From positions 1 through 64,000 of the forward strand of contig JAGFIT010000003.1 of assembly GCA_024103385.1 (NCBI GenBank): a DNA stretch of 64,000 nucleotides, in the 5' to 3' direction. Made by a program: the position numbers and the translations under genes. Every line of letters starts with the position of its first letter. The first letter of the stretch is position 1. This document shows positions 1 to 8,903 of the stretch, piece by piece. The DNA is from Vicingus serpentipes (GTDB lineage Bacteria; Bacteroidota; Bacteroidia; Flavobacteriales_E; Vicingaceae). A model generated the notes under the pieces. It saw only the letters and a list, made by a program, of their open reading frames with translations, did no database searches and was not told the DNA's origin.

Positions 1-90
1 TATTTTGGACCAGGATATGGTAAGCCTTGTGCGAGAAAAATATTTTACATTTGGATTTCGTGCTTGACTTTTTCGTTCTTTGGAGTTTAT

Positions 91-182
91 ACTGAGCTAA
101 GTCGAAGTATCAAGAAAAAAGAACACAAAATATTTTGGTACCCCTTCGACATTTCAATCCCGATAACTATCGGGATCGAAAT
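91..182. repeat. intergenic palindromic repeat region
   Basis: Non-coding DNA with nested inverted repeats. ACTGAGCTAAGTCGAAGT at 91-108 is nearly the reverse complement of a motif at 49295-49311. A long palindrome at 151-182 has perfect 9-bp arms, ATCCCGATA/TATCGGGAT, around AC, extended by ATTTC/GAAAT after one mismatch. The first 185 bases are open in frame 1, but the translation looks like no protein I know, so I treat the stretch as intergenic. Confidence 0.6.
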
Positions 183-200
183 CTAACAAACAATAATTGA

Positions 201-208
201 TACATTTG
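201..208 (+). promoter_or_regulatory. -7 promoter element TACATTTG
   Basis: Exact match to the Bacteroidota sigma-70 -7 consensus TAnnTTTG, 33 nt upstream of the ATG of the small lipoprotein gene at 242. It supports that short ORF as a real gene. Confidence 0.5.
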
Positions 209-241
209 CAATAACAATAAGCATTAACCCGTTAAATCATC

Positions 242-361
242 ATGAAAAAAATCATTCCATTCCTCATTGTAATACTTATCGCATTAGTGGCAGTATCCTG
301 TTCCAACACCAGAAAATGTGGTGGTAAAAAGGGAATAAGAACCCCTATGGGCATTATGTAA
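242..361 (+). CDS. small lipoprotein, 39 aa
   Basis: A 39-residue ORF of unknown function with the layout of a bacterial lipoprotein. It has MKK at the start, a hydrophobic core at residues 4-18 and a lipobox-like V-A-V-S-C with Cys20. The mature part would be only 20 residues, basic, with a second Cys26 followed by G-G-K-K-G-I-R-T-P-M-G. A TACATTTG promoter element lies 33 nt upstream, and the stop codon ends 5 nt before the convergent stop of the next gene. Similar tiny basic lipoproteins are, from memory, common in Flavobacteriia, but I cannot name a family. It would be anchored in a membrane; no role can be inferred from the neighbours. Confidence 0.6.
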   Translation: MKKIIPFLIVILIALVAVSCSNTRKCGGKKGIRTPMGIM

Positions 362-366
362 CTCGC

Positions 367-1119
367 CTAAAAAAAGAAAGATAGCATTAACCCCGATGAA
401 GGTGATGCTCCAATTTTTTTCTGAGTAACCCCTCTTTTTCCACTTTCAAAAGTTGAAACTTGGGATCCACTCACAGGAGTAATAACTTGGCTATAACTGT
501 AATCTCCTCCTACTTTTGTGTAAGTAAAAGCATAACCAAACTCAACTCCTAAACTCAATTTTTTAGAGAAGAAGAAATTAAACCCTGCACCAATTCCCAG
601 TCCAAAATAATGTCCTCCATCCTCTCGGGAAATAACTTGTTCTTTATACGTTCCGGTAACATCTGTAATTTCTGTGTTAAAATCTGTGTTAACGCTTCCT
701 ACTCTACCAATAAGTAAGTCTCCCAAAATATAAGGATCTAGTCGTTTAGAACTTCCTAAGTGTTTCTCTAAACCGATATTAATAGTGTACGTTAATTGAG
801 AAACCGTAGAATCTATTTTCTGCAAAGCTCTATTTCCACTAGCTATATTAACACTATCTTCACTAAAAAAGTTTTGATTATCGTAATCTAAAGCCAAGCC
901 TAAACGCAACGCCATATCATTTTTAATATAGTATCGTCCAAAAAGCATAAAATTCCCTTTAGGGTCTCCGAGGCTTTGAACCGCTACATTATTAATTAAT
1001 CCAGAAATACCTAAACTAAGTCCAATATCTCCTTTAACAGGTTTTAACGTATCTGGTTGTTGGGCAAATAAAATCGTAGAAAATAAGATGAATGCAATAG
1101 ACGTGAATATTTTTTTCAT
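367..1119 (-). CDS. outer-membrane beta-barrel protein
   Basis: About 250 residues. The ATG at 1119 gives MKKIF followed by a hydrophobic stretch and L-F-A-Q, a typical signal peptidase I site. A TTG two codons upstream is in frame but less likely. The mature part has alternating polar/aromatic strands, glycine-rich turns such as G-L-G-I-G-A-G-F-N-F, and ends in L-M-L-S-F-F-F. The terminal Phe is the usual outer-membrane barrel insertion signal. It most resembles the small OmpA/OprF-like barrels (OMP_b-brl type) of Bacteroidota. No enzymatic or transport function can be assigned. It converges on the small lipoprotein gene with 5 nt between stops. Confidence 0.75.
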   Translation of the reverse strand: MKKIFTSIAFILFSTILFAQQPDTLKPVKGDIGLSLGISGLINNVAVQSLGDPKGNFMLFGRYYIKNDMALRLGLALDYDNQNFFSEDSVNIASGNRALQKIDSTVSQLTYTINIGLEKHLGSSKRLDPYILGDLLIGRVGSVNTDFNTEITDVTGTYKEQVISREDGGHYFGLGIGAGFNFFFSKKLSLGVEFGYAFTYTKVGGDYSYSQVITPVSGSQVSTFESGKRGVTQKKIGASPSSGLMLSFFF

Positions 1120-1231
1120 TATCAAAGTTTTAAAATTTTCCTTTATAACTAATTTAATTTCTTTTTATTTTCTAAGTGTGCAATTTAATTAAAATCTTTT
1201 AAGCCTTAAGTAAATAAATCGGGTTAATCTT

Positions 1232-1239
1232 TACCTTTG
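1232..1239 (+). promoter_or_regulatory. -7 promoter element TACCTTTG
   Basis: Matches TAnnTTTG. Expected transcription start is about 7 nt downstream, next to the TTG start at 1247, so the message may be almost leaderless. Confidence 0.45.
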
Positions 1240-1246
1240 TCATGAA

Positions 1247-1741
1247 TTGACAAGGATAGGACTAATATCAGATACCCACGGTTACTTAGACCCAAAAGTA
1301 GAGAAATACTTTGCAGCTTGTGATGAAATATGGCACATTGGTGATGTAGGCAACATTGACGTTATAAAACAACTCACCAAAATTAAGCCTGTAAGAGGGG
1401 TTTATGGCAATATTGATGGACAAGACATCAGAAAATTATTCCCAAAAGATTTAAAGTTTACCTGCGAAGAAGTAAAAGTATGGATAACACATATTGGCGG
1501 ATATCCAAACAGGTACGCCAAAGATGTAAAAGATCGAATTAAAATAAGTCCCCCTAACTTATTTATTAGTGGACATTCACATATTCTTAAGGTAATGTTT
1601 GACAAAAAATTAAATTTACTACACATCAACCCTGGTGCTGCTGGTAAAAGTGGATTTCATAAAGTAAAAACCTTAGTTCGGTTTACTATTGATAAAAAAG
1701 ACATTAAAGATTTAGAGGTAATTGAATTAGGTCCTAAATAG
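1247..1741 (+). CDS. YfcE/MJ0936-family metallophosphoesterase
   Basis: 164 residues, a complete small calcineurin-like phosphodiesterase. Metal-binding motifs appear in the family order: D-T-H-G (residues 9-12), G-D-V-G (32-35), G-N-I-D (54-57), and G-H-S-H near residue 110 followed by N-P-G-A-A. Family members hydrolyse phosphodiesters with two metal ions in the cytoplasm; the natural substrate is usually unknown. The start is TTG at 1247, because family proteins begin just before the I-S-D-T-H-G motif and the only nearby ATG (1242) opens a two-codon ORF. A TACCTTTG promoter element lies directly upstream. It appears to be a single-gene transcription unit. Confidence 0.88.
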   Translation: MTRIGLISDTHGYLDPKVEKYFAACDEIWHIGDVGNIDVIKQLTKIKPVRGVYGNIDGQDIRKLFPKDLKFTCEEVKVWITHIGGYPNRYAKDVKDRIKISPPNLFISGHSHILKVMFDKKLNLLHINPGAAGKSGFHKVKTLVRFTIDKKDIKDLEVIELGPK

Positions 1742-1955
1742 ATTATCTGAGAATTAAATCTTTTTCCATTCTTAAAGTAGGCTATCTTTTCGTTTAGATA
1801 ACTTAGTGTAAAATAATAAAGTGTTCAATATAAAATTGTAGAAGTAAAATTAAACACTCTCTAACTATAACAAGAATAGAATAAATTACATTTAAGTTCC
1901 GTTAGAAACCTCAATTTTAAATGTTTTTTGTTTTTTTTAAAGGAAGATTCCATAA

Positions 1956-1963
1956 TACCTTTG
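1956..1963 (+). promoter_or_regulatory. -7 promoter element TACCTTTG
   Basis: TAnnTTTG match 24 nt upstream of the ATG of the M3 peptidase gene. A TTTTTTG run about 25 nt further upstream may be the -33 element. Confidence 0.45.
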
Positions 1964-1987
1964 TCTTTAAAGAAAAAAACAAGGTAA

Positions 1988-4027
1988 ATGAATCCATTAT
2001 TAGAAGCGTTTAATACTCCATATCAAACTACACCTTTCTCTAAGATAAAAAATGAACATTATCAACCTGCTTTTGAAAAAGCAATTGAAATCGCCAAGAA
2101 AGAGATTGATTTAATTGTAGCTAATACAGATGAACCCACATTTGAAAATACAGTTGCAGCATTAGACTATAGTGGTGAATTATTAAATCGTATTTCAAGA
2201 ATTTTCTTTAACCTTAATTCTGCAGAAACTTCTGATGAAATTCAACAAATAGCAAAAGAAGTAACTCCTCTTCTATCTGAATTCAGTAATGATGTGAACT
2301 TGAATGAAGAATTGTTTCAACGTATTAAAGTTGTTTATGAAAACAAAAGCAACTTTAGCCTTACAACAGAAGAGAATACCTTATTAGAAAAGAATTACAA
2401 AAGTTTTGTTAGGAATGGAGCAAACCTTAATGAAACGGATAAAGAAACACTAAGGACTATTGACAAAGAATTATCACAAGCTTCGTTAAATTTTGGAGAA
2501 AATGTTTTAGCCGCTACCAACAAATATGAATTACACATAACAAATGCGGATGATTTAGAAGGACTACCTGATGGCGAAATCGAAGCTGCTTCAATTACTG
2601 CTCAACAAAGAGGAAAAAAAGGCTGGGTTTTTACATTAGATCACCCGAGCTACATCCCTTTTATGACTTATGCCAACAATAGAGAACTAAGAAAAGAGTT
2701 AGCTTTTGCCTCAGGTTCTAAAACATTTAAAGGAGATGAATTAGACAATCAAAACAATATTTTAAAAATTGTCAAATTACGCTATCAAAGAGCTAACTTA
2801 TTAGGCTATAAAAACCATGCTCAATTTATACTAGAGGAACAAATGGCTAGTTCTCCTGAAAAAGTAAATGCGTTTTTAAATAGTTTAATTGAAAAATCAA
2901 AATCTGTTGCTTTGAGAGAAAATAAGCAATTAAATGATTTTGCTCAAGAATTAAATGGACCTACATCTCTTCAATCCTGGGATGTTGCCTATTATACTGA
3001 AAAATTAAAACATAAATTATTTGATTTAGATGATGAGAAGCTAAAACCTTATTTCAAATTAGACAATGTAATTAAGGGAGTATTTTCTATTGCCAACAAA
3101 TTGTATGGTTTAAATTTTAAGGAAATTACAAACATAGATAAGTACCACGAAGATGTAATTACTTATAAAGTGACTGATGAAAATAATGAATATGTTTCCA
3201 TTTTTTATGCTGATTATCACCCTCGACCAGGAAAACAAAATGGTGCATGGATGACCTCTTTTAATGATCAATACATTAAAGATGGAGTTAACAACAGGCC
3301 TCACATTGTGAATGTTTGTAACTTCACTAAACCAACACCTACCAAACCATCTTTGCTAACTTTTAATGAAGTAATTACCTTATTTCACGAGTTTGGACAT
3401 GCTCTTCACGGAATGTTAGCCAATACTCACTTTCCAGGATTATCAGGAACAAGTGTTTACAGGGATTTTGTAGAATTACCATCTCAAGTATTAGAAAATT
3501 GGTGTTATGAAAAAGAAGCATTAGAGTTATTCGCTTTTCATTATGAAACTGGTGAAGTTATTCCTATTGAGTTAATTGAAAAAATAAAAGCTTCTTCTAC
3601 ATTTATGGAAGCCACAAAAATGATGCGCCAGTTAAGTTTTGGAATAACGGATATGGCATGGCATACAATAACCCCTGACAAAATTAATAGTGTTGAACAA
3701 TTTGAAATCAAAGCAATGCAACCTACTCAAATACTTCCTCACATAAAAGGTACTTGTTTTAGTACTTCTTTTTCTCATATTTTTCAGGGAGGATATTCTT
3801 CTGGATATTACTCTTACAAATGGGCTGAAGTGTTAGATGCTGATGCTTTTGAATATTTTTCGGAGAAAGGAATATTTAATAAAGAGGTTGGACAAAAATT
3901 TAAAGAGCATATTTTATCTAAAGGAGGGGCTGAACACCCAATGGAGTTGTACAAGAAATTTAGAGGTCAAGAACCAGATGATGACGCTTTATTAAGAAGA
4001 GCTGGATTGCTAGAACTTAGTGCATAG
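1988..4027 (+). CDS. M3-family oligopeptidase (Dcp/PrlC type)
   Basis: 679 residues, full length for the thimet oligopeptidase (M3) family. The zinc site H-E-F-G-H is at residues 467-471, and the third ligand is probably Glu496 in F-V-E-L-P-S-Q. The C-terminal substrate-closing segment with S-G-Y-Y-S-Y-K-W-A, typical of Dcp and oligopeptidase A, is intact. There is no signal peptide, so the enzyme should be cytoplasmic and trim short peptides released by larger proteases. The sequence does not decide between peptidyl-dipeptidase (Dcp) and oligopeptidase (PrlC) activity. It has its own promoter element, and the next gene is convergent. Confidence 0.9.
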   Translation: MNPLLEAFNTPYQTTPFSKIKNEHYQPAFEKAIEIAKKEIDLIVANTDEPTFENTVAALDYSGELLNRISRIFFNLNSAETSDEIQQIAKEVTPLLSEFSNDVNLNEELFQRIKVVYENKSNFSLTTEENTLLEKNYKSFVRNGANLNETDKETLRTIDKELSQASLNFGENVLAATNKYELHITNADDLEGLPDGEIEAASITAQQRGKKGWVFTLDHPSYIPFMTYANNRELRKELAFASGSKTFKGDELDNQNNILKIVKLRYQRANLLGYKNHAQFILEEQMASSPEKVNAFLNSLIEKSKSVALRENKQLNDFAQELNGPTSLQSWDVAYYTEKLKHKLFDLDDEKLKPYFKLDNVIKGVFSIANKLYGLNFKEITNIDKYHEDVITYKVTDENNEYVSIFYADYHPRPGKQNGAWMTSFNDQYIKDGVNNRPHIVNVCNFTKPTPTKPSLLTFNEVITLFHEFGHALHGMLANTHFPGLSGTSVYRDFVELPSQVLENWCYEKEALELFAFHYETGEVIPIELIEKIKASSTFMEATKMMRQLSFGITDMAWHTITPDKINSVEQFEIKAMQPTQILPHIKGTCFSTSFSHIFQGGYSSGYYSYKWAEVLDADAFEYFSEKGIFNKEVGQKFKEHILSKGGAEHPMELYKKFRGQEPDDDALLRRAGLLELSA

Positions 4028-4068
4028 CGTAACCATACACTATAAACCATATACCAAAAACTAATTAG

Positions 4069-4536
4069 CTACCTCAATCTATCCGCAGCTCTTACCAATT
4101 CATCATCTTTTTTAATAAAACGAATGGTTAAATAGGTAAGAATTAATGATAACACTGGAATGATTGCCCCTAATTTAAAACTCACTTCTGTAGTTGCTGT
4201 ATGGATAGCTGTTTTAGCAACATCACTATACATAACAACTGCTGCAATCTGAAATGCAATTAATAAAATATTGAACTTAGCTAACTTTAATTGTAATTGT
4301 CTATTCTTATAGATAAAGATAATTACCAAGGCTAATAAAAGTACTATCCCTTGTAAAACCCCAACACCCATGTTTTTAGCAATAACAATTGTTGCATCAT
4401 TAATCGCAACCGTTTTATAGGCGTTCATTACATAAATTGCATCCGCACTAGTAAATGCTAGTATAGGAACAAAAAAGAAAACTACTCCTAATATAACTAC
4501 TAATGCTAAAAAAACAGTTTGTATTCGTTGTATCAT
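4069..4536 (-). CDS. DUF4293-family membrane protein
   Basis: 155 residues. It starts M-I-Q-R-I-Q-T-V, the hallmark beginning of DUF4293 proteins of Bacteroidota. Four hydrophobic segments are visible, about residues 8-30, 55-78, 85-105 and 120-140, with short charged loops, consistent with an inner-membrane four-helix protein. No catalytic motif is present and the function is unknown. A TATCTTTG promoter element sits 17-24 nt upstream of the start. It is convergent with the M3 peptidase. Confidence 0.8.
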   Translation of the reverse strand: MIQRIQTVFLALVVILGVVFFFVPILAFTSADAIYVMNAYKTVAINDATIVIAKNMGVGVLQGIVLLLALVIIFIYKNRQLQLKLAKFNILLIAFQIAAVVMYSDVAKTAIHTATTEVSFKLGAIIPVLSLILTYLTIRFIKKDDELVRAADRLR

Positions 4537-4552
4537 AATCTAACTTTTTTAA

Positions 4553-4560
4553 CAAAGATA
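4553..4560 (-). promoter_or_regulatory. -7 promoter element TATCTTTG
   Basis: Reads CAAAGATA on the plus strand. TAnnTTTG match shortly upstream of the DUF4293 start codon. Confidence 0.45.
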
Positions 4561-4608
4561 ACTACTTTAACTCAAAACTGTATGAAGATTGATTATTAAA
4601 GAGATTAC

Positions 4609-4722
4609 CTCGTTCCCTTCGGTAACTCATCAAAAAAAAGTACAGATCCCGATATCTGCTTCGCAATCGGGATTAGTTCAACTAACTATTTTGATCTCGT
4701 TCCCTTCGGTAACTCATCAAAA
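4609..4722. repeat. intergenic direct repeat with hairpins
   Basis: A 27-nt sequence beginning CTCGTTCCCTTCGGTAACTC occurs at 4609-4635 and again, identical, at 4696-4722. The second copy is bracketed by TTTTGAT/ATCAAAA, making an imperfect hairpin. Between the copies lies ATCCCGAT...ATCGGGAT (about 4646-4673), another inverted repeat sharing its core with the palindromes at 151-182 and 62449-62468. This fills most of the gap between the DUF4293 gene and the FtsB-like gene. Confidence 0.7.
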
Positions 4723-4805
4723 TAGAGTTTCACTAACAATAAAGTGTTAATTAGTTGACTTTAAAAAATGAAAATTGACTTAATCTTAAATCTATTTTTG
4801 ATTTT

Positions 4806-5099
4806 ATGATGAGTAAAATTCCCCATTGGTTAAAAAATAGGTACTCCATTACCTTATTGTTTTTTCTACTTTGGGTATTATTTATCGACCAAAATAACAT
4901 CATCACACAGTATGAATACAAAAAACAACTCAATGAGTTGGAACAAGAAAAAATATATTTTAGTGATGAAATAACCAAAACAAAGAAAGAATTAGAAGAA
5001 TTAACCAGCAATCCTAAGTCATTAGAAAAATTTGCTAGGGAAAAATATTATATGAAAAAAGACAATGAAGAAGTTTTTGTTTTTACCACCCAACAATAG
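4806..5099 (+). CDS. septum formation initiator (FtsB/DivIC-like)
   Basis: 97 residues. Topology fits the FtsB/DivIC family: a short basic N-terminus, one transmembrane helix (about residues 15-32, rich in L, F and W), then a coiled coil of about 45 residues rich in Glu, Lys and Leu. It ends with the family's F-A-R-E-K-Y-Y-M-K-K-D-N-E-E signature. Such proteins bridge FtsL/FtsQ at the division septum on the periplasmic side of the inner membrane. The start is one of two adjacent ATG codons (4806 or 4809). The location just before methylmalonyl-CoA mutase genes is, as I recall, shared by other Flavobacteriia. Confidence 0.82.
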   Translation: MMSKIPHWLKNRYSITLLFFLLWVLFIDQNNIITQYEYKKQLNELEQEKIYFSDEITKTKKELEELTSNPKSLEKFAREKYYMKKDNEEVFVFTTQQ

Positions 5100-5149
5100 C
5101 TCCCTCTTGTTTTCCCTTTAATTTAATCTTTTTATCTTATTAAGTTTTT

Positions 5150-5157
5150 TATCTTTG
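5150..5157 (+). promoter_or_regulatory. -7 promoter element TATCTTTG
   Basis: TAnnTTTG match 28 nt upstream of the mutA ATG at 5185. It rules out the in-frame TTG at 5155, which would lie inside the promoter. Confidence 0.5.
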
Positions 5158-5184
5158 TTTCTTAATCCAAGATGTGATGTAAGA

Positions 5185-6369
5185 ATGAAATTGTTTGAAG
5201 AATTTAATCCGGTTAGTTATCAAGAATGGATAGATAAAATAAACCTTGACCTGAAAGGCAAAGATTATCAACAGACTTTAGTATGGAACTCACCTGAAGG
5301 AATTGCTGTTCAGCCTTTTTACAATAGTAGTTCATTAGCTGACAACTTAACGAAGACAGTCCCTCTAAAAAAAAACACTGATTGGAAAATCACAGAGAGA
5401 ATTAACATTCAATCTATTGAAGAAGCCAACAAAAAAGCTTTATTAGCCTTAAAAGGAGGTGCAAATGCTTTACTTTTTATCGGCAACATTAAAGATAAAA
5501 ATGAAATGAATATACTTTTAAAAGATATTCAGACCGATATTATTAACGTTCATTTTTATAACTCCAACCCTAATCACATTTTCAATATCACCTCCTTAAC
5601 CAATGGCTCTATAGGTTATGATTACTTAGGGGAGATGTTTAAAACAGGTAATTGGAATACATCTAAAGAGGAAGATATCAACCAATTAACAATTCTTACT
5701 AAACAAGATAGCTCTATTAAAAACATTATTATTGATGGAGCTCAATATGGCAATAATGGGTCGAGTATTGTGCAAGAGCTAGCCTTTTCGATTAGTCAAG
5801 GTGTTGAGTACATGAATTTACTAACTGACAAAGGAATTAATCCAAATTTAATTGCTCAAAAAATGCAGTTTAATTTTAGTATCAATAGCAATTATTTCTT
5901 TGAAATTGCTAAAATTAGAGCTGCTCGTACCTTATGGAAGTTAGTTTTAGAGCAGTTTCAGGTTAGTGACACTGAATCCATGTACATTCATTCAGAAACA
6001 ACTCCCTCTAATTTTTCTAGTGAAGATGTACACACTAACATTCTTAGAACTACCACAGAAGCTATGTCCGCAATACTAGGAGGATGTGATAGTTTGATGA
6101 TATTGCCTTTTGATGATACCATCCACTTCTCCAATCGAATTGCAAGAAATATACAGCACATACTAAAAGAAGAATCTTTCCTCGATAAAGTTAACAACCC
6201 TGCAGATGGTGCATACTACATTGAACAATTAACAGATGAAATTGCTCAAAAATCATGGAGTTTATTTCAGAAAATAGAAAAAGAAGGAGGCTTTTTAGGT
6301 GTCCTAGAAAATAATTTTCTGAAAAAGGAATTAAAAAAATCACTTGATTCAACACTCCATGAAAAATGA
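5185..6369 (+). CDS. mutA: methylmalonyl-CoA mutase, small (beta) subunit
   Basis: About 394 residues, related to the substrate-binding TIM-barrel half of methylmalonyl-CoA mutase (N-F-S-I-N-S-N-Y-F-F-E-I-A-K-I-R-A-A-R near residue 230, I-A-R-N-I-Q-H near 320). It lacks the C-terminal cobalamin domain, as expected for the structural small subunit that pairs with the catalytic large subunit. The dimer isomerises (R)-methylmalonyl-CoA and succinyl-CoA in the cytoplasm. ATG 5185 was chosen because an upstream TTG (5155) overlaps the promoter. The 3' end overlaps the next gene by 11 nt, and the mutB gene follows, so the three genes should be cotranscribed. It is somewhat short for the subunit but shows no obvious break. 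Confidence 0.87.
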   Translation: MKLFEEFNPVSYQEWIDKINLDLKGKDYQQTLVWNSPEGIAVQPFYNSSSLADNLTKTVPLKKNTDWKITERINIQSIEEANKKALLALKGGANALLFIGNIKDKNEMNILLKDIQTDIINVHFYNSNPNHIFNITSLTNGSIGYDYLGEMFKTGNWNTSKEEDINQLTILTKQDSSIKNIIIDGAQYGNNGSSIVQELAFSISQGVEYMNLLTDKGINPNLIAQKMQFNFSINSNYFFEIAKIRAARTLWKLVLEQFQVSDTESMYIHSETTPSNFSSEDVHTNILRTTTEAMSAILGGCDSLMILPFDDTIHFSNRIARNIQHILKEESFLDKVNNPADGAYYIEQLTDEIAQKSWSLFQKIEKEGGFLGVLENNFLKKELKKSLDSTLHEK

Positions 6370-6760
6370 AAACATCCATATTATCCGAGAAGAGAAATGC
6401 AGTACAGGTACTATCTCTTTGAGAAGTGATAAAATATTAATGTATCAACCATTTGAGCATATTAATACTGTTAATGTTGATGAGTTGAACGAGATGTACG
6501 CCATCTTTATGGATATAACAGGTGGTGTGCCTCATCTTTATTATACAGATAATACGAATACCAAAAGCTTTGGTGCTGAAGAAAGAATTTTGGTTAGCAA
6601 TACCTTTCATCATTTTGCATCAGCATGTGGAATAAAAGAAAATTCCGCAATAACAAGATTCATTACCCATTCTATCGTTTACCTCAACAAGCCAAAAATT
6701 CCCCTAAAAATGTTTAAAACAGAAGAAGCGGCCATTAATTGGCTCAAATCATTGAATTAA
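6359..6760 (+). CDS. STAS/SpoIIAA-like protein between mutA and mutB
   Basis: 133 residues; function unknown. The start is ATG 6359, which overlaps the mutA end by 11 nt; an upstream TTG is less likely. The fold pattern (alternating beta strands and helices, C-terminal [18 protein letters not shown]) resembles the STAS-like DUF7793-type proteins of Bacteroidota, small regulatory or scaffold domains related to anti-sigma-factor antagonists. No signal peptide or membrane segment is present. It stops 4 nt before mutB, so it is translated within the mutase operon and may be an accessory or assembly factor; this is inference from position only. Confidence 0.65.
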   Translation: MKNENIHIIREEKCSTGTISLRSDKILMYQPFEHINTVNVDELNEMYAIFMDITGGVPHLYYTDNTNTKSFGAEERILVSNTFHHFASACGIKENSAITRFITHSIVYLNKPKIPLKMFKTEEAAINWLKSLN

Positions 6761-6764
6761 TATT

Positions 6765-8900
6765 ATGAAACCAGATTTTTCAACTATTCAATATAAAGAT
6801 GCCGGTAAAGCTAAAATGGAACAATTAACCAATAATGATAGTTGGTTAACTGCTGAACAAATTTTAGTTAAAAACAAATATACATCCAAAGATATTGAAG
6901 AGTGTGAGCATTTGAATTTTGCTGCTGGAATCGCTCCAAACCTAAGGGGTCCATACTCTACTATGTATGTAATTCGCCCATGGACTATCAGACAATATGC
7001 TGGTTTTAGTACTGCTGAAGACTCTAATGCATTTTATAGAAGAAATTTAGCTGCGGGACAAAAAGGATTATCCGTTGCTTTTGATTTGGCAACACACAGA
7101 GGGTATGATTCTGACCACGAACGTGTAGTAGGTGATGTAGGAAAAGCAGGAGTTGCTATTGATTCTGTAGAGGACATGAAAATATTGTTCGATCAAATTC
7201 CATTAGATCAAATGTCTGTTTCTATGACTATGAACGGAGCCGTAATTCCAATTTTAGCTTTTTACATTGTGGCTGCAGAAGAACAAGGTGTAAAACCAGA
7301 ACAATTGGCAGGAACTATTCAAAATGACATTTTGAAAGAATTTATGGTAAGAAATACCTACATCTATCCTCCTCAACCTTCCATGCGTATTATTGCTGAC
7401 ATTTTTAAATATACTTCTCAGCACATGCCTAAATACAATTCTATAAGTATTTCTGGCTACCACATACAAGAAGCTGGAGGTACTAATGATATTGAGTTAG
7501 CTTATACACTCGCTGACGGTTTAGAATATCTTAGAACAGGTATTGCTTCAGGGATGGACATTGATAGTTTTGCTCCTCGCTTATCTTTTTTCTGGGGAAT
7601 TGGAATGAACCATTTTATGGAAATTGCTAAAATGCGTGCCGCACGAATGCTTTGGGCTAAAATAGTGAAACAATTTAACCCAAAAAACCCAAAATCATTA
7701 GCACTCAGAACACACTCTCAAACTTCAGGCTGGAGTTTAACTGAGCAAGATCCATACAATAATATTGCTAGAACATGTATTGAAGCAATGGCTGCTGCTA
7801 TGGGAGGAACTCAATCTTTACATACCAATGCTTTAGATGAAGCTATTGCATTACCTACCGATTTTTCAGCTCAAATTGCACGAAACACACAAATTTATCT
7901 TCAAAAAGAAACTCAAATCTGTAGAACAGTTGATCCATGGGGAGGCTCTTATTATGTAGAATATTTGACCCATGAGATTGCCAAAAGAGCGTGGAAACTA
8001 ATTGAAGAAGTAGAAGAATTAGGTGGAATGGCAAAGGCAATTGAAAAAGGGATTCCTAAATTAAGAATTGAAGAAGCTGCAGCTAAAAAACAAGCAAAAA
8101 TAGATGCTGGAAAAGAAATTATTGTAGGCGTAAATGAATATCAGTTAGAAGAAGAAGACCCAATAGAAACCTTAGAAGTAGATAATACCAAAGTAAGAAA
8201 CAGCCAAATCGAACGTTTAAAACAAATTAAAGCCAAACGAAATTCAGAAAAAGTTACTGCTGCTTTAAATAAAATTACCGAAATTGCTAAAAATGGAAAT
8301 GGAAATTTATTAGCTGCTGCTATTGAAGCTGCTAGAGAAAGAGCTACATTGGGTGAGATTTCTGATGCAATGGAAAAGGTTTTTGGAAGGTATCAAGCTC
8401 AAATACGTTCAATAAGTGGTATTTATAGTAACGAAGCAATGGATGATAAAGATTTTATAAAAGCACAAAAAATGACCGACCAATTTGCGGAATTGGAAGG
8501 AAGAAGACCTCGTATAATGGTTACTAAGATGGGGCAAGATGGTCATGATAGAGGAGCTAAAATTATTGCTACCTCATTTGCTGATATTGGTTTTGATGTA
8601 GATATTGGCCCTTTATTTCAGACTCCTGCTGAAGCCGCAAAACAAGCCGTAGAAAATGATGTTCATATCTTAGGTGTTTCTTCTTTGGCTGCAGGACACA
8701 AAACCTTGGTTCCTCAAGTAATTGAAGAACTCAAAAAACTAGGTCGAGAAGATATTATGGTAATTGTTGGTGGAGTTATTCCTCAACAAGATTATCAATA
8801 CCTTTTTGAAGCTGGTGCAGTTGGTGTGTTTGGACCAGGAACAAAAATTAGTAGTGCTGCTCAAGAAATTCTAGAAATTTTAATTGAGCGTACTCCATAA
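6765..8900 (+). CDS. mutB: methylmalonyl-CoA mutase, large (catalytic) subunit
   Basis: 711 residues, full length. The N-terminal TIM barrel carries the family's [18 protein letters not shown] near residues 64-81 and R-S-type substrate loops ([10 protein letters not shown]). The C-terminal cobalamin domain has D-G-H-D-R-G at 592-597, where His594 is the lower axial cobalt ligand, and G-G-V-I-P in the last 60 residues. It is adenosylcobalamin dependent and converts (R)-methylmalonyl-CoA to succinyl-CoA, in propionate, odd-chain and branched-chain catabolism or in the reverse direction for propionate formation. It follows the STAS-like gene after 4 nt. No MeaB or epimerase gene lies in the window. 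Confidence 0.95.
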   Translation: MKPDFSTIQYKDAGKAKMEQLTNNDSWLTAEQILVKNKYTSKDIEECEHLNFAAGIAPNLRGPYSTMYVIRPWTIRQYAGFSTAEDSNAFYRRNLAAGQKGLSVAFDLATHRGYDSDHERVVGDVGKAGVAIDSVEDMKILFDQIPLDQMSVSMTMNGAVIPILAFYIVAAEEQGVKPEQLAGTIQNDILKEFMVRNTYIYPPQPSMRIIADIFKYTSQHMPKYNSISISGYHIQEAGGTNDIELAYTLADGLEYLRTGIASGMDIDSFAPRLSFFWGIGMNHFMEIAKMRAARMLWAKIVKQFNPKNPKSLALRTHSQTSGWSLTEQDPYNNIARTCIEAMAAAMGGTQSLHTNALDEAIALPTDFSAQIARNTQIYLQKETQICRTVDPWGGSYYVEYLTHEIAKRAWKLIEEVEELGGMAKAIEKGIPKLRIEEAAAKKQAKIDAGKEIIVGVNEYQLEEEDPIETLEVDNTKVRNSQIERLKQIKAKRNSEKVTAALNKITEIAKNGNGNLLAAAIEAARERATLGEISDAMEKVFGRYQAQIRSISGIYSNEAMDDKDFIKAQKMTDQFAELEGRRPRIMVTKMGQDGHDRGAKIIATSFADIGFDVDIGPLFQTPAEAAKQAVENDVHILGVSSLAAGHKTLVPQVIEELKKLGREDIMVIVGGVIPQQDYQYLFEAGAVGVFGPGTKISSAAQEILEILIERTP

Positions 8901-8903
8901 AGT

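Noticed and set aside
1-185. Open frame 1 at the left edge as the end of an upstream gene
   Set aside because: Translation has no recognisable domain and runs through intergenic palindromes.
6344-6358. TTG 6344 as start of the STAS-like gene
   Set aside because: ATG 6359 gives a shorter overlap with mutA and a better N-terminus.
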